A stretch of 64,000 bases of DNA from Thozetella sp. PMI_491 (GCA_021432635.1 MU270023.1:806001-870000), one strand, 5' to 3'. Counted from the first letter of the stretch, positions 21,763 to 33,626 are shown. Notes: generated by a model not told the origin, from the sequence alone. A program made the numbers and translations.

Positions 21763-24676
21763 ATGCATATACACACAGCTGTGAAGCGTCCACACTTCAG
21801 TGTCTCGAGGATGCTTTCGACCGCATTGCTTCTACCCGCTATCCTGCGGGGTGTGCAATGCGCATTCATTGCTCGCTCCAGTGCCTGCGCCCCTGGAGAA
21901 TACTGGTGTCAAGACCGCTGCGGAAGTGATAGCTATGGCGATACATGCTGTCAAACACCAGATGGGCAGCACAATCTGTGCGGAACGGGTAGGTTTACTG
22001 GTCGGTTTATGGCGTTGTCTGCTGGGTGCTAACGAGAGATGAAGGGACAATCTGTTGCGGCTTTGGATGCTGCCCTTCTGACACGCAGTGCAACCGCCTC
22101 GGCCAGTGCATCCCGTTAGCATCGTCCGAGTTTTCGAATGCTTCAACTCCCCTCTGTGGTTGGCCGTCTACGGCTACAGTCCAAACGACAACAACAGAAT
22201 GGGAGATAACCACGGTCTTCGCAACTGTGACGTTCGTCAAAACCTGCAGCTCCTCTGCCCTCTTGAGCAGCCCGGGAGCGACAAGCTCTCAAAATCAAAC
22301 ATCTTCTAGAGGGGCTTCTGGGCCCACATCACTCTCAAGAGCTCCTAACTCATCGCTCCGTAGTTCTCGGCTCTTGTCTACTGGAACGAGCACGTTTCTA
22401 AATAACACGTCACGCGGCGGACCATCTGGGACGAAAGCTTCCACCAGCATTTCAAACTCGTCGGGCGGTAGCCCTCAAAATCCCGTAACCTTTACAGAGC
22501 CAGACGGTCAGGTAGTGGTCTCAAGCTCTGGGATTCTCATTATTGGGGGCACTGACACTGTCACCATCCCGACGGTCACGGCTCCCACGACTTTGACAAC
22601 CGATGGAGAAACCTTCACCTTCTTTCCGCCCTCAGCAACATCGGGCAATGGCGGGCCGGTAACCATCACCGAGTCCGATGGCCAGGTTGTTGTATCCAGT
22701 TCTGGGGTTATTATCATTGGGAGTGACACCATTTCCGTCCCTAATTCGCTCACATCCCCTACCACCATCACCACGGACGGAGAGACGTTTACCTTCTTAC
22801 CCCCTTCGACCACGGGTGTGAGATCTAGCGCAAGCAGCCCTCAGGGGCCTGTGACATTCACGGAGCCAGATGGACAAACAGTCTTCTCTAGTTCTGGAAT
22901 ACTTGTGATTGGAAGTGATACAATTACGATTCCGAGCTCCTTAACTGCCCCGACTACCCTGACCACAGATGGGGAGACATTCACATTCTTTCCGCCATCG
23001 CAACCGTCCACGACCTTGGCGCCCGCTTCGACCACCTCGATCCCCCCACCTCCGACCGGCCCTATAACTTTCACGGAGCCCGATGGGCAGACTGTCGTTA
23101 TTAGCTCCGGCCAGATCATTATTGGAAGCGATACATTTTCCTTTCCCTCGGTGGACAGCTTGACTACTCTCACAACCGATGGAGAGACATTCACTCTTCG
23201 GCCGCCCGGCGATATCACGCACCCCGCCAATCCGACCAGCACCTCCCCGGACGAAGACCACGATCTTGATCTCATTCCCTGCATCATACCGCCTCTGCCC
23301 ATTTGTATCCCCTGCGTTCTTGCACCTCAAGGCTGCTTCCCGCCCGATATAGCCACCCCCACTATCCCGTCTCTGACTCGTCAAACAACCACCGGGTGTA
23401 AGACTAGCACCGTGACAGATTTCTTTGTGCTGTGCTCTACCGACACCGCCAAGGGAACCAGAACCTGCACAACCACGCGCACACAACCGATCACTGGGTG
23501 CTCCGTCACGCCGACCACGACCACGACCACGAAAACTCTTGCCACCTGTGCTCTCGACGCACCGAACACCGGCTTTGGATTCGCGTTCGGGCCGGACGGC
23601 CCGCTTTTCGAGTCGTGGACGCTGCCGCCGCACCCCGTCGAGCTGACACTTACCAATGGCCTCATCACGACCGTGCTGGAAGGATCCGGCATAGCGAGCT
23701 GGGCGACCCTGACACCTTCGGTAACCCTCTTTGCCTCGCCTACCACTGCTACACCCACCAGCACAGGGGCGTGCGAGTCGAGCTCGCAGACCATCCAGGG
23801 CAACGCGGTTCTGTCCGTGGCAGACGGAGACAGTGCTATTGTGATCAGCCTCCCCTTTGCTGACGTCTCTGGCACCTCCTGGACCGCCACTGTGGGAGGC
23901 GGCTTCTCGGTGCAGCCTAAAGATCTCATAACCACTTGGGCCGTGTCCAACTCTGGCGGTAGCCTCGCCAGCGGGAACGGCGGCGACAACATCGCTATCG
24001 CCTGGACCAACTCTAACGGCGGCACCGGGACGGTCCTCACGCTGTTTTTCCAGCAGTTTGTCGCCGGCACAAAGTCCTTCGGCATCTCGTTCAGCGGGTC
24101 TGTTCCGTGCACCCTCCCACCCGCGAGCTCTGCATCAGCCGCCCCGACGCCAACTGGTGGGTTCTGGCTCGGCGAGATCTCGGGCGGAGGCGTAACAGTC
24201 GTCGGGGATGTCAACACTACTTGTGACCACATTGTGTTTGCGCATGACAATGTCGCCGAATTCCAGGTCGAGGCCCTGGATCAAAACGGGAATCAGGTGA
24301 ATCCCGGCTCAAACGTGCTGATTGGCACCCAGCCTTTTAGTCTGGAGGCCATCCAGTTCCCGGCCGGGTTCCCCTCGCCTTGCCATTTCGACGATATGGT
24401 GCTGAGCTTTACGCCGGACGCAAATAACGGGAATTTACTGAGTAGGTCTCGAGCTCCATCTTGATGTCTCAAACGTATAGAAAGCTAATGCACTCCGTCC
24501 TAGACTTTAAAGACAACCAGCCCACCCAGAGCACCGGTTTTTGTACGAGAGTACCGAATCCTTCGTCGACATCGTGCAGCATAAACTGCCCGGGTATAGG
24601 TTGCGTCACCTTCTCTACGGAACAGTTTTGGCATTGTGAAGCATCTGGGAATCCGTCTTATTGTAATATTACCTGA
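21763..24676 (+). CDS. Secreted cysteine-rich, repeat-containing cell wall glycoprotein
   Basis: Three exons, 21763-21988, 22045-24441 and 24504-24676; 931 residues. Introns are GTAGGT...GAAG (56 bp, with TGCTAAC branch) and GTAGGT...CCTAG (62 bp, with GCTAATG). The signal peptide is MLSTALLLPAILRG or starts 16 codons upstream at 21763. A cysteine-dense module follows (CAPGEYWCQDRCGSD, DTCCQTPDG, ICCGFGCCPSDTQC), similar in spacing to fungal carbohydrate-binding or knottin-like domains. A Ser/Thr-rich linker leads to four tandem repeats of about 58-70 residues (residues about 221-464). Then a Cys/Thr-rich stretch, a glycine-rich beta-like region and a C-terminal domain ending in a cysteine cluster (TGFCTRVP, SCSINCPGIGC). 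Probably a wall-bound or secreted adhesive glycoprotein; ligand unknown. No GPI signal. Confidence 0.82.
22479..23210 (+). repeat. Four in-frame tandem protein repeats (TEPDGQ...TTDGETFTF units)
   Basis: Each unit reads P-V-T-F-T-E-P-D-G-Q, then SSSGIL-I-IGSDT-I-IP, then TTLTTDGETFTF-PP. Units start near 22479, 22653, 22845 and 23058. They differ at the nucleotide level and are separated by variable Ser/Pro linkers, so they are old duplications rather than a recent expansion. Confidence 0.85.
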
Positions 24677-27027
24677 TGTAGTTGTGGCTCTGGGAATATG
24701 CTCTGCCGCCGCCGTCAGCCTCCTGCATAACCTACGTGGCTCTGTTGCTATTATTACGGGTAGATACTGCAGGTCCTTTACGGGAGGGCGATTATCGACC
24801 CCGATACATGATTGCCTGATTTTTATATGTTCGCTACGCAGCGACAATCCAGACCGTCTCTCTATGCATAGTTGGTGTTTACTCCATTATATTTTGCACT
24901 AGAGTTTCTACTCGTCCATGCTTAACTCTTGGCCAACCAATAGCGCCTACTAGCTACTATACAACAGCTACGCTACGATGCTTGCCGATAGGAAGCCGCA
25001 AGATACACGGTTAGATTTGGTGTTGAATTCCCGCGCATCATTTCGAGCTTGAAACCTGCTCCTTGCAACTATAGTCTACGCAAGGAATCGCTGTTGGCGG
25101 ATAACCCCGGAACTGTAGGGACAAACCACCCTCTTTTCCCGCACTGCGTTTCCCCCTCTTTCCTTCCCGATTTCCGAATGCACGTGTCTTCGCAACCCCG
25201 GCTATCTCCGATGCTTCGAATTAGCAACAATAATCTGAATACCTTGTCCGCGGTTTGCTGATATCAGCGCTTCTAGGGTGGTGTGGCGTTAGATGCTATA
25301 GTATTAGCCATGTAGCATCGGCTATCCAGCGGTAAGCATCAGATCGCCCCGAGTGATACAAACGCGAGCCCTCCTCCATGTCACCGGGTTGTATCAATTA
25401 TTCTCGCCTCGTGCACTGCCGGATCGTCGGGATTTCCCCGACTTTAGGAATCGCCACCAATAGCCACGATGTCAATCTTTATGTGGTATAGGGTGTGGGC
25501 TGTTGATGTCACCGCAGTGCAGCACACGAATTTGAACGGTCATGGGTCTTCGGGCGGTGAGAGCTAGCGTGCTGACTTACTTACACATGGCTCGAGGCGT
25601 TTCGGCTTAGGTTGTGATTTGAAACAGGGAATCCAGGCGCCATATACCGTGAAGTTAGGTTTAAGGTGCTTATTTAATTCTTGGTCTTCCACAGAAATTC
25701 TCGGAGGAATAGTCAGGTGGCCCCGCTCCTCCCATTAGCAGTACATCTTCCCAACTTGGTAACCCTGCAAGGAAACCATTCCAAGGTCAGCGATTGGCCG
25801 AAGAGTACGTCGCGTAGCAAGACGCAGTGCATCCAGGGTTCACACATTGGGCGTCTCCCTTCTACCACCAGCGCATCCCGCGCGTTATACCTCGGTTGGT
25901 GGGCATGAAAGGCGCGGAACTTGTGATGATATTAGCCTCCATAGGGGGCATGCTCGGCCTATGCTAGAGCAGTCGGAGACCAGGAGCTCCCGAATAGAGC
26001 TTCCCAGTATCCACTCGGGATGACAGAACAGGTATCCTGGGAGAGACTTTTACTAGTTATCATGACCTGCTCAGCACTCCTAGTCCTAGTATGCTTCCTG
26101 CTACCCCTGCAATAATGGCGGGCGGGTAGACTAAGGTGAGAACTGAGGGGTAGCTAGAGCTAGCGCAAGGGCTCGCTATCTTATCTTCTGAGCTTCGAGA
26201 CCCCTGTTTCGCCCACCCCCGGTGGTGCTAGTGCTCGCCCACCCCGCCGGATGCATATGCACCATCCTATCGCCAGAGCCCCGATGGTCAGTCAGCAACG
26301 TGCACAGGACCCTCCCGTCCCGATGTCTTACGGGGCGCAAGCCCACCAATTGTAGCATTTCTATAGCTCTCTCACGCGCGAATGAGTAGCGAATCCCGAG
26401 ACGTCCGGCAACGAATCAAACAACGTTCCTCCTCCAACAACAGACCAACGTCGATCGTGAAAATGTCTCACCACCACACCACCTCGATTTGGCGGAGGGT
26501 CAGCATGTGAAATAACTCGCCTGAGTAGCTGTCCAAACAGGTTATCGCATCACTAGGACACAAGAGCGGTGTGACAAATGTCGAGAATGCTCACGATCCC
26601 CTCTAGAACTCCTGGCTTCTAGAGTTGGGAGTGAAATGTAAGCCGGAGTTCTATGCATACTGACCACACTAGAACATCTGATGATCCGGGAAGAATACCT
26701 CATCATGAATGCCACCCACATGGATATGTGATAACCGATAAGGCATCTGCTAGCTGCTGGTGCACGGCTAGGAAGGTTCCATCCAAGGTGGCTACACTCA
26801 AACCGACTTCATGATCTCAGAGGGCCTCTCGCCGCTGGGATCTCACACATTGCCTTAGAAGTCCCTCCTTCTCTCTTCTCGTAAGTTTTCTAGCTCCGCC
26901 AAGTCACATTCCGCTGCTCACAAGGACTTGCGACTAACATCCTGCTCTTACCAGCCTCGGTTGCTTGAAAGTCCAAATCTACATCCACGGCTGTCTTGAG
27001 CTGTACGTAGTTGTCGACGCAGTGAAG
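24677..27027. other. Long gene-free region
   Basis: About 2.3 kb with scattered short frames and no domain, RNA gene or clear repeat. The stretch 26880-27027 precedes the gene at 27028 and contains GTAAGTTTTCTAG...TTACCAG, which could be an intron in an untranslated leader. Confidence 0.4.
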
Positions 27028-28196
27028 ATGGAGCCCTCTTCTCTCCGGTTCGAGAACTTGGATGTGGGCACCAAGGTTCTCCTCTTTGAAATTTACCAGG
27101 CAGTCCAGCGGCTCGAGTCTCGCCTTCAAGACCAGCGTGACCGTCTCAGTCTCATTGAAACGTCTATTCGCTCCAGTAGCGCCCTGTCCGCTGTATCACC
27201 CACTCCCAGCGGTGGGTCATTTGACTCTCAGAGACCCTACCAGTATGATTCACAGCTGAGCTCCCTGCCTCCGTCTCCAGGGGCGAAGCACGAAGGCATC
27301 GGTTCCGACTCACGCAAGTTTGAGTTCCACGACGATGATAGTGTGATCGAGGATACGGCAGAGGTGTAAGTCATCGTTTCTTCGGCAAAGCTTTACTTTG
27401 CGTAGAGTGCTTATGCCGACACTGATCCCCGCAGGCTCGAATACTCTAGAGATTGGCCAAGTGGAATTTATAGAGAGGCAGAAGCTGGCAGTGCTGAACA
27501 GGACCACGATGCATATTCTGTCTCTATTTACTCACACTCGCCTTCTCGCATTCTTCTGGACGGCATTGCTCCTCCTGAAGCTCCACCGATTCCAATTCGC
27601 TCCAAACTTCGGCCAGACGTGCTGGGTATCGATGTGGATGTTACGCACTCCTATGCAAGATACCAGCCCCAACGGGAGGGAAGCCTCCTGGTCATTCCTT
27701 ATCACAGTGTTGTGGATCCGCCACATCTTGCTGCCTCACGGCCTGCTTTTCCTTTAACCACAACGTCCGCCCACAAGTCCAAGAAGCGGGTTCATAATTA
27801 CTCCATGGTAAATCGCACAATTTCACTCTTTGATTATTGTATGGGGGGCATCCCAATAGCATCTGTAGAAGTTCAAAAAGCTGTCTCGGGCGTCGTGCGC
27901 AGTATTACATGTAGAATGGAGACTGCCGGGAAACCCGTCAGCTCGATGCCCTCCGTACCGAAGTCGAAAACAAGTCGTTTGGAGAAATTTCACTTTTCAC
28001 TGCAACGCCGAGTCGATGGGCTGAAGTCGCATATATACCGGAAGAGGCCATATATTATTGCATGACGCAAGCGACTGGTGCAGGAAAGGAGAAGACTGCC
28101 AGGATCCAATTCTATGTCGCACGATTTGTATACCGGATTAGGTTGCCTCTAGTCTTTTCCCCTTTTCGGGTGTGTTTCGAGAAGAACAACCCATGA
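27028..28196 (+). CDS. Hypothetical protein
   Basis: Three proposed exons: 27028-27365, 27435-27807 and 27915-28196; 330 residues. The first join (GTAAGT...GCAG) is convincing; the second (GTAAAT...TGTAG) is weaker but keeps the frame. The N-terminal part is a likely coiled coil or amphipathic helix (TKVLLFEIYQAVQRLESRL) followed by a Ser/Pro-rich region and an acidic patch (DDDSVIEDTAEV). The middle reads LGIDVDVTHSYARYQP, LLVIPYHSVVDPP. The third exon carries QLDALRTEVENKSFGEISL. I do not recognise a family. The ATG at 27028 was chosen as the first conventional start in frame; an upstream exon is possible. It could also be a decaying gene. Confidence 0.45.
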
Positions 28197-29107
28197 AATA
28201 GCTGGATTATGGTGGTGAAACAGGGTATATTGAAGGCGCGCTATACAGTCCAGGTAAATGAATTGATAGTAAAGAATGCTGTAAACTTCCGCGTTCAAAA
28301 GATAGTGCAAACCTCAAGAGAATAGTTTTCGAGGCATCACAGACTAGCCGGAGCAAATTGCTTGTCAGAAACATGGAGATTGCCGGCGGGAGCACCGCGA
28401 TTCCCGGCACAGCCAGCCATTCAATGTGATGATCTAGGGAACTCGTTCGGAATCTAAAACTACAACGAAGTACATCCGGAATTCACATCACAAGATCACT
28501 AGGAGGTTCAAGATGGCGCCGAGCGCTAGGGAGAAGCTATGGCTTGAAACACAACCTTACCAGAGCTCCTGCGGTCAGCTTCATGCAGCTTTCCCGCAGT
28601 TGTGGTGTGAAGCTAACGCGTGGGGCTACCAGAAGTGGGTAGGAGCAAGATCCTGGATAGTACATGTCGATAGGCCGTAGCGGAATGAGTAATCGGTCCG
28701 CCCTTCGGCAGCTGTTATGTCGATAAGGAGGCTCCGGTGACGGGAAATTGAACTTCATCAGCGTGTATACAATGTAGTTTTGGAAGTTGTTTTGGGCCGG
28801 TATATGCGCTTATGATCTGAGTAAGACCAACGGGAAGTGGGGAAATGACCATTGGGCTAGATCATGCGGTGCGTGTGAGGGATGTCGTTGTGAAAGCCGA
28901 GGTAGTAGAAACTCGAATGGAGTACGGAGCCACGCAATTGCGATCCATCCCATACCGTACAGCTCCTCCATCACTTTATCTGTGCTTTCCACTTCACCCT
29001 CATCTCTTTATTGTTCGTGGGAATTTCTTCGGAGAAGCACCGTTTCGTCTTCAGAAAAAACCATTACTGAATCCAAAGTGACAGGCCAAGTGAGAGCTAC
29101 AGCTGCA
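28197..29107. other. Intergenic region and leader
   Basis: Holds the 3' flank of the hypothetical gene and the promoter of the But2-like gene. An in-frame extension of the latter back to 28787 exists, but it would place over 100 unrelated residues before a good signal peptide, so I treat it as leader. Confidence 0.45.
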
Positions 29108-29857
29108 ATGGCTTCCGGCAAACTCATTTTCGTTGCCGCTATAGCCTTTGGGATGGTGCATAACGCGGACGCGACAAAGACTGACGGATGTACATTTACC
29201 ATATCGTCTTCTGGGGAGATTTACTGCCCAGCTGGCCAGCTAGACGACGGCCAGATCCGTCTGAACGGATCGTACCCAACCGCCGAGTTCACGATCATGG
29301 GCGAAAGAATATGGGATAGCACTGGAAAGGGGTGCATTGTGACCGGTGAGGGGTGCCATTCCCGCACAATTCCAATTGAGTGTTTGGTTATCGCTAAGTC
29401 CTCTGGACTCCTAGATGCACCGGTTACGCAGATCCAATGTGACTTGGACAAGGAGCCTGCCGCTGGATTCTCAATAGATAGCTCCGAAGTCATTTCCTAC
29501 AAGGGGTCTTCGCAGTTTTACGCCTGCCCTGCCACTGACACCGAGTACAACATCTACGTCGACCCCAATTTTGGGCAGGCCAAGTGCTTCCCTGTGACGT
29601 TAACGGCCAGTGGGTGCAGAGCGGCTCCCCTTCCGACTTCGTGTCCGACGAACCAGCCGGCTTCTACAGTCTGGGAGACGTGTACCGTCACCGAGGTGGC
29701 AACCCAGACGCTGACGGTGACGTTAACAAGCACTGAGTCGTGCCAGGCGCCCAGCCCGACAAGTTGGTATAATGCCACGACCAGCAAGGGCTGCCATAAG
29801 TGCACCGCCGGCACGGGAGATTCCGGATGGACGACGTATACCACCAAAGTGCTATAA
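29108..29857 (+). CDS. Secreted protein with But2 C-terminal-type domain
   Basis: Single exon, 249 residues from the ATG at 29108, which starts a clear signal peptide (KLIFVAAIAFGMVHNADA). Residues about 25-165 match the pattern of the fungal But2 C-terminal domain: CTFTISSSGEIYCPAGQLDD, GQIRLNG, FTIMGERIWDSTGKGCIVTG, QIQCDLDKEPAAGFSID, then EVISYKGSSQFYACP and a final CFPVTLTASGCR. Paired cysteines fit the extracellular fold. The tail is Thr-rich with further cysteines (ETCTVTEVATQTLTVT). Proteins with this domain are common secreted or wall-associated proteins of ascomycetes, with no enzymatic activity known to me. The last residues are not a GPI signal. Confidence 0.78.
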   Translation: MASGKLIFVAAIAFGMVHNADATKTDGCTFTISSSGEIYCPAGQLDDGQIRLNGSYPTAEFTIMGERIWDSTGKGCIVTGEGCHSRTIPIECLVIAKSSGLLDAPVTQIQCDLDKEPAAGFSIDSSEVISYKGSSQFYACPATDTEYNIYVDPNFGQAKCFPVTLTASGCRAAPLPTSCPTNQPASTVWETCTVTEVATQTLTVTLTSTESCQAPSPTSWYNATTSKGCHKCTAGTGDSGWTTYTTKVL

Positions 29858-30636
29858 TTTGTATCGGCGTCGGTAATTTGTATCGTGCGTTACTATATTC
29901 CTCTTGAGACCTGTTGATTCGCATAACGCTCTCGTGTGCAGCTCTTCGTAACATGGCCACCACAACGAGCCAATCGCGGGTTAGGTGGATACAGGTTAAG
30001 CTGGAGAAAGTCTGCAGAGAGGATAGTCACAAAAACACAAGGCGGCTGCCGGTAATGGTTTCAGGTTGGCCAGAAATGATATAATCTAGTCTTATCGTAC
30101 GGAAATACACACTGGGATGCTCGTTGCATAGGATAGGAAGTCTAGCTTGCCTGCTCCCTCAGTATTTGGGGAGCTGACGATCATGCTATATATACACTGC
30201 CCTGTTCCCTTGACCGCCCCGTTTACGAGTTTAGAAGCTCGCCATTAATCGTACGTTGGCTGTACGTTCGCTCCGCTTCACATACTAGCTAAGCTCTTGG
30301 CCGTAAAAATGGGGGGCTTCGGGGGCCTCAGTTCCTCGTTCTCCGAGCAGCTCTTGCTACCAGCTGTCAGCACTTGGCGCTCAACTGGCAGCTGTATGTA
30401 CCACTTTATACATGACAAGCCTCTTCCCCGGTACGTACGATCTATCTAGTCTCTTTACCAGTTGTTAGCTAGACAAATGTCTCAAGACTTTGTGCGCCAA
30501 TCAATGACAGGTACAAGCTACCCTTGAGCGGTCGCCCGAACCTAGAAAGAACTTATAGGTGCGTCATTAATTTAGTAGACTAAAGGTAAGAACCATCTGT
30601 CCACACACAAGTTCTTGCTTTGTCCTCACCAGATAT
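29858..30636. other. Intergenic region
   Basis: Non-coding, with a TATATATACA string near 30188. No gene supported. Confidence 0.4.
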
Positions 30637-30719
30637 GGCTATACGGCGTAGTGGAATAGCTGTTATAACGGGGCTTATATGCAACTGTAAGGTTGAGGGT
30701 TCAACTCCCACTGAGATCA
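30637..30719 (+). other. tRNA-like element with Pol III A and B boxes (possible decayed SINE or tRNA)
   Basis: CGGCGTAGTGG at 30644-30654 matches the A box (TGGCNNAGTGG) except for the first base, and GGTTCAACTCC at 30698-30708 is a perfect B box within a T-arm-like hairpin (four of five pairs). The 5' and 3' ends (GGCTATA and TGAGATC) do not pair as an acceptor stem and the D stem is imperfect, so a working tRNA is unlikely. A TA-rich tail follows. This suits a tRNA-derived SINE or a mutated tRNA copy. Confidence 0.4.
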
Positions 30720-30859
30720 GTATTTTATATATATAGATCTCTAGTATAGAGCTTATATAAGGAGCTTTATATGTGATGGCGTGGCATTCCAACACTTTAA
30801 AAGCTAGATTTTATACCTACTAAAGTTTAAGGGTTCTTAGAGTTATAAAGATTTCCTTT

Positions 30860-31945
30860 ATAGAGCAGTCTTTAGCGACAAGCAAGAGTGGTGGTGGGAT
30901 TCGACAGCTGAGGAGTTCGTTTCTACCATTTTCAACGCCGTAGCCCGCAGGTGGGACGAGGCTGCAGCGGGGAAGAAAGCAGACGTTGTTATTTTTGACC
31001 GCGGTGTCAACATGTTCGAGGCCGTCTCTGTTGCGGGTCATTGCTATGAAGAATGAGCATGAAGATCTGGCTATCGCCCGAAGAGTGCTTGATAACATTC
31101 TCGACAAATACGACTGTCATCTTCCATCAGAAGACGTCACCATTCTTCTGAAGCACGGCCGGACGCTGGAAGAATCCGTTGGCATTACCATGAACCGGGA
31201 AAGCGACCCCAACGACGGAAGGTATACCCGCTACCAACGACTTCTGCATTCTGAAATACATAGACAAGAACTCGCCGGCGTCTACCAGCACGTTATTCAC
31301 GTTGATACAGCAGAGAGCATTGGATCCGTCTAGGATCGCCTTCGCGAAGTGCTCGTCACGAGAACAACCAGTCCTCTCTTCCGGCCGATGTTGAATAATC
31401 TAACATCCGTTTACGGCTTTGGCGGGCTCTCGGAGTGCGGCAAGAGCACGCTTGCCGAAGCATTCTGTGCTCGCTTTCGGACGAAACAGGCATTCCGAGC
31501 CAAGATCGTCTACTTCAACAGCTTGATCGGCGAGAGGCTTGGACTCTCCATCTACGATGCATTCGAGAAGATCCAAGCATTGCATCTGTTCCATGAGATT
31601 GAACGGTTCCAAAGAAGTCATTACTGGCTTCGGTTGCTCACCCTCGAGAGTCTCCACCGCGACTCTGTCGCCCAGCATCTAAAGCTATGGCTAGGCGAGA
31701 AGTTTCAGATCGTGTTCATCAACACAGGGGACACAGAGCGACGAGAGAGATCATTGGTCTCGATGTAGCACCTCACCAGCAACGATCAAATGAAGCTCGA
31801 CAGAGGTGTAACGGAAATCCAGTCGTACGCAGACCTCATAGTAGATAATAACGGCCTACTATCAGACTCGGTCTCTGCTCTGATGTCGTTTTCCGAGGCC
31901 AAAGGTCCGGCACCGGAGCGCACCATCTCGTCGGACAAAGGGTAA
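30860..31945 (+). pseudogene. Broken P-loop nucleoside-kinase-like gene
   Basis: A protein-like frame interrupted three times. The first piece reads WWWDSTAEEFVSTIFN, then KKADVVIFDRGVNMFEA with a kinase-like DRG, until a one-base frameshift near 31035. The frame then continues AMKNEHEDLAIARRVLD, VTILLKHGRTLEESV, with TAG at 31331-31333; then VYGFGGLSECGKSTLAEAF, a second-half P-loop (G-L-S-E-C-G-K-S-T), LKLWLGEKFQIVFINTGDTE, with TAG at 31766-31768; and finally EIQSYADLIVDNNG to the stop at 31945. Both TAG codons stand where CAG (Gln) would fit, a RIP-type change. The layout suggests two nucleotide-binding halves as in a family of fungal kinase-like proteins. Its 3' end faces the NUDIX gene. 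Confidence 0.7.
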
Positions 31946-32108
31946 AAAAAAAGACTTGGAAATTCGCGGATTGCATCAGGGGAGACGGGGTTTGTTGTCA
32001 CGAATACGGTACTTGTGGAAGTTGTTGTATCGCTCGAGATCCATGTTCGCAGAAGGGCCCAGTATTTGGCACCTCAACGATTCCCGAAGGGGTACCTCTA
32101 GCTACATG

Positions 32109-32702
32109 TTATTTCTTCTCGTCCGCAGTCGCTGGCATCAGCCAGCGTTCCTCGTATTTGCCTGCCACTAGCACGATGGCTTGCTTTACCATTTCTCGAT
32201 CCATCTGGAAGGTCAACTTGCTCAGAGCATCGGCATAGCTGTAGAATTCCACGGCGTATCTCTCGCTCTCAGGCGCTCCTCCCTGGGATGCCTCCTCGTC
32301 GATGGCAGCGACAAACCACCAAATCAGCTTGATCTGCCCGCCGCCAAGACGTCGGACTTGTAGGGTGAAGGGCTCGTAGATGTTGGTATAGAAGCGCGCC
32401 TCGCCGGCCAGCTGCTCCGTCTCTACCGCCGGCGGGGCGCGGGTGTGCATGTCCAAGGGGAGGAGCCGACAAACGTAGCCCATCTCCTCGGTGACCTCTC
32501 GCAGAGCGGCTTCTTGTCGACTATCCCCACAGTTGCGCCGCCCTTTCGCGAGTACGTACTCGTTGCGCTTCCGGATATGGAGTACGCAGATCTCCCGGGT
32601 GGAGAGGCGGAACAGAACGCATCCCGCGCTCTCGACGAACGCCTCCGACATGTACTGCTCCGACTCGAAACGAGAAGAGGCCATGGCAGATGTCCTAGTC
32701 AT
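32109..32702 (-). CDS. NUDIX hydrolase
   Basis: Intronless, 197 residues from 32702, or 191 from the second in-frame ATG at 32684 (MASSRFESEQYMSEAFVESAG), which is equally plausible. SAGCVLFRLSTREICVLHIRK is the first strand pair of a NUDIX fold, YVLAKGRRNCGD leads into the NUDIX box, and QEAALREVTEEMGY supplies the catalytic REVTEE helix. The first Glu of the textbook box (G-x5-E) is Asp here, a mild change; the metal-binding Glu residues are intact. IKLIWWFVAAIDE is the following strand. The family hydrolyses nucleoside diphosphates linked to another moiety; the substrate cannot be told from sequence. It is convergent with the broken kinase-like gene. Confidence 0.86.
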   Translation of the reverse strand: MTRTSAMASSRFESEQYMSEAFVESAGCVLFRLSTREICVLHIRKRNEYVLAKGRRNCGDSRQEAALREVTEEMGYVCRLLPLDMHTRAPPAVETEQLAGEARFYTNIYEPFTLQVRRLGGGQIKLIWWFVAAIDEEASQGGAPESERYAVEFYSYADALSKLTFQMDREMVKQAIVLVAGKYEERWLMPATADEKK

Positions 32703-33626
32703 CCAAACTGAGTGTCAGCGCATTGCCTTGGGACTAAAAGAGACCGCTCACGGGCGGCAAGTAGCTCTTGCCTAGCGCGTGGAGCTCCTGAGTGAGGAAG
32801 TTTGCATGCCCGGGGGGGTTCAAAGAAGCTCGACAATCAAGAATACTTACTCGTCTCTCAAGTGTTCGGAAGCCAAAGTTCGAGGCCGTTACCAAATATT
32901 GACCTCAGCCCCACTTGATTGTCATACCTTCCAAAGAGTTTCTCTCTTCATTTGTGTGCCAGACCACTCGCTCTCTTTTCTTTCCCACTTGGAGTCAAAT
33001 TTCAAGTGTCCTTCTCATCTAACCAAACCTTTCTGGTACTAGTCCAATTCCCGGAGAACTTTCCTCTCTCTCATTCCACAACCTTCGATCTTCTTCGCCC
33101 AACACGTTCGCTGCCGGTATTGTCCCATCCACTAATCTCATCCAATCTCCTTTAGTCAACCCCTCAGATCCAGTTACTTGTGCTCTACCTTGACAAAGTT
33201 TTAGAGCCTCGTTGTATCTCCCCATATTCCCTCGACATCCTTGGCTCGTGACCGCCATCCAGCTAGCTATCTCCGATACCATGATTCTTGACGATTGTAA
33301 TGCTGAGATTCACTGTCGGAGAATGTCAGAATCTCAAGGGGCATCTCCGATGAACTATCTCCGTTGTGTATGCACCATCCTACATTGCATGGACTCCCTC
33401 CCCCTTCCCGGTTCCTCCCTCCTGCTATCTTCAAGCACTCTTGCAAAATTCCAATCCTGCCAAGCTTGCAAAAACTGCTTTTGCTAGTCTATCAAAATCT
33501 TCACCTCATCTTTGATGTTCTTGTTCAACTAGGACATTACACTCTTGATTGCACTAACTCGGCAAGTGTACTCTCTAACTAACCCAACTCTGCTGCATCC
33601 ATCATTGCCAACATCACACGGTAGCA
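32703..33626. other. Pyrimidine-rich promoter and leader of the giant Ser/Thr-rich gene
   Basis: Rich in CT tracts (for example 32935-33110 and 33400-33620) leading to the ATG at 33627, a pattern common in strongly expressed fungal genes. The plus- and minus-strand frames here have no domain. Confidence 0.5.

Noticed and set aside
22941-24250. Long minus-strand frames
   Set aside because: Antisense to the repeat-containing wall protein; low-complexity translations without family features.
28787-29107. N-terminal extension of the But2-domain protein
   Set aside because: It would bury a clear signal peptide behind 107 unrelated residues; treated as untranslated leader.
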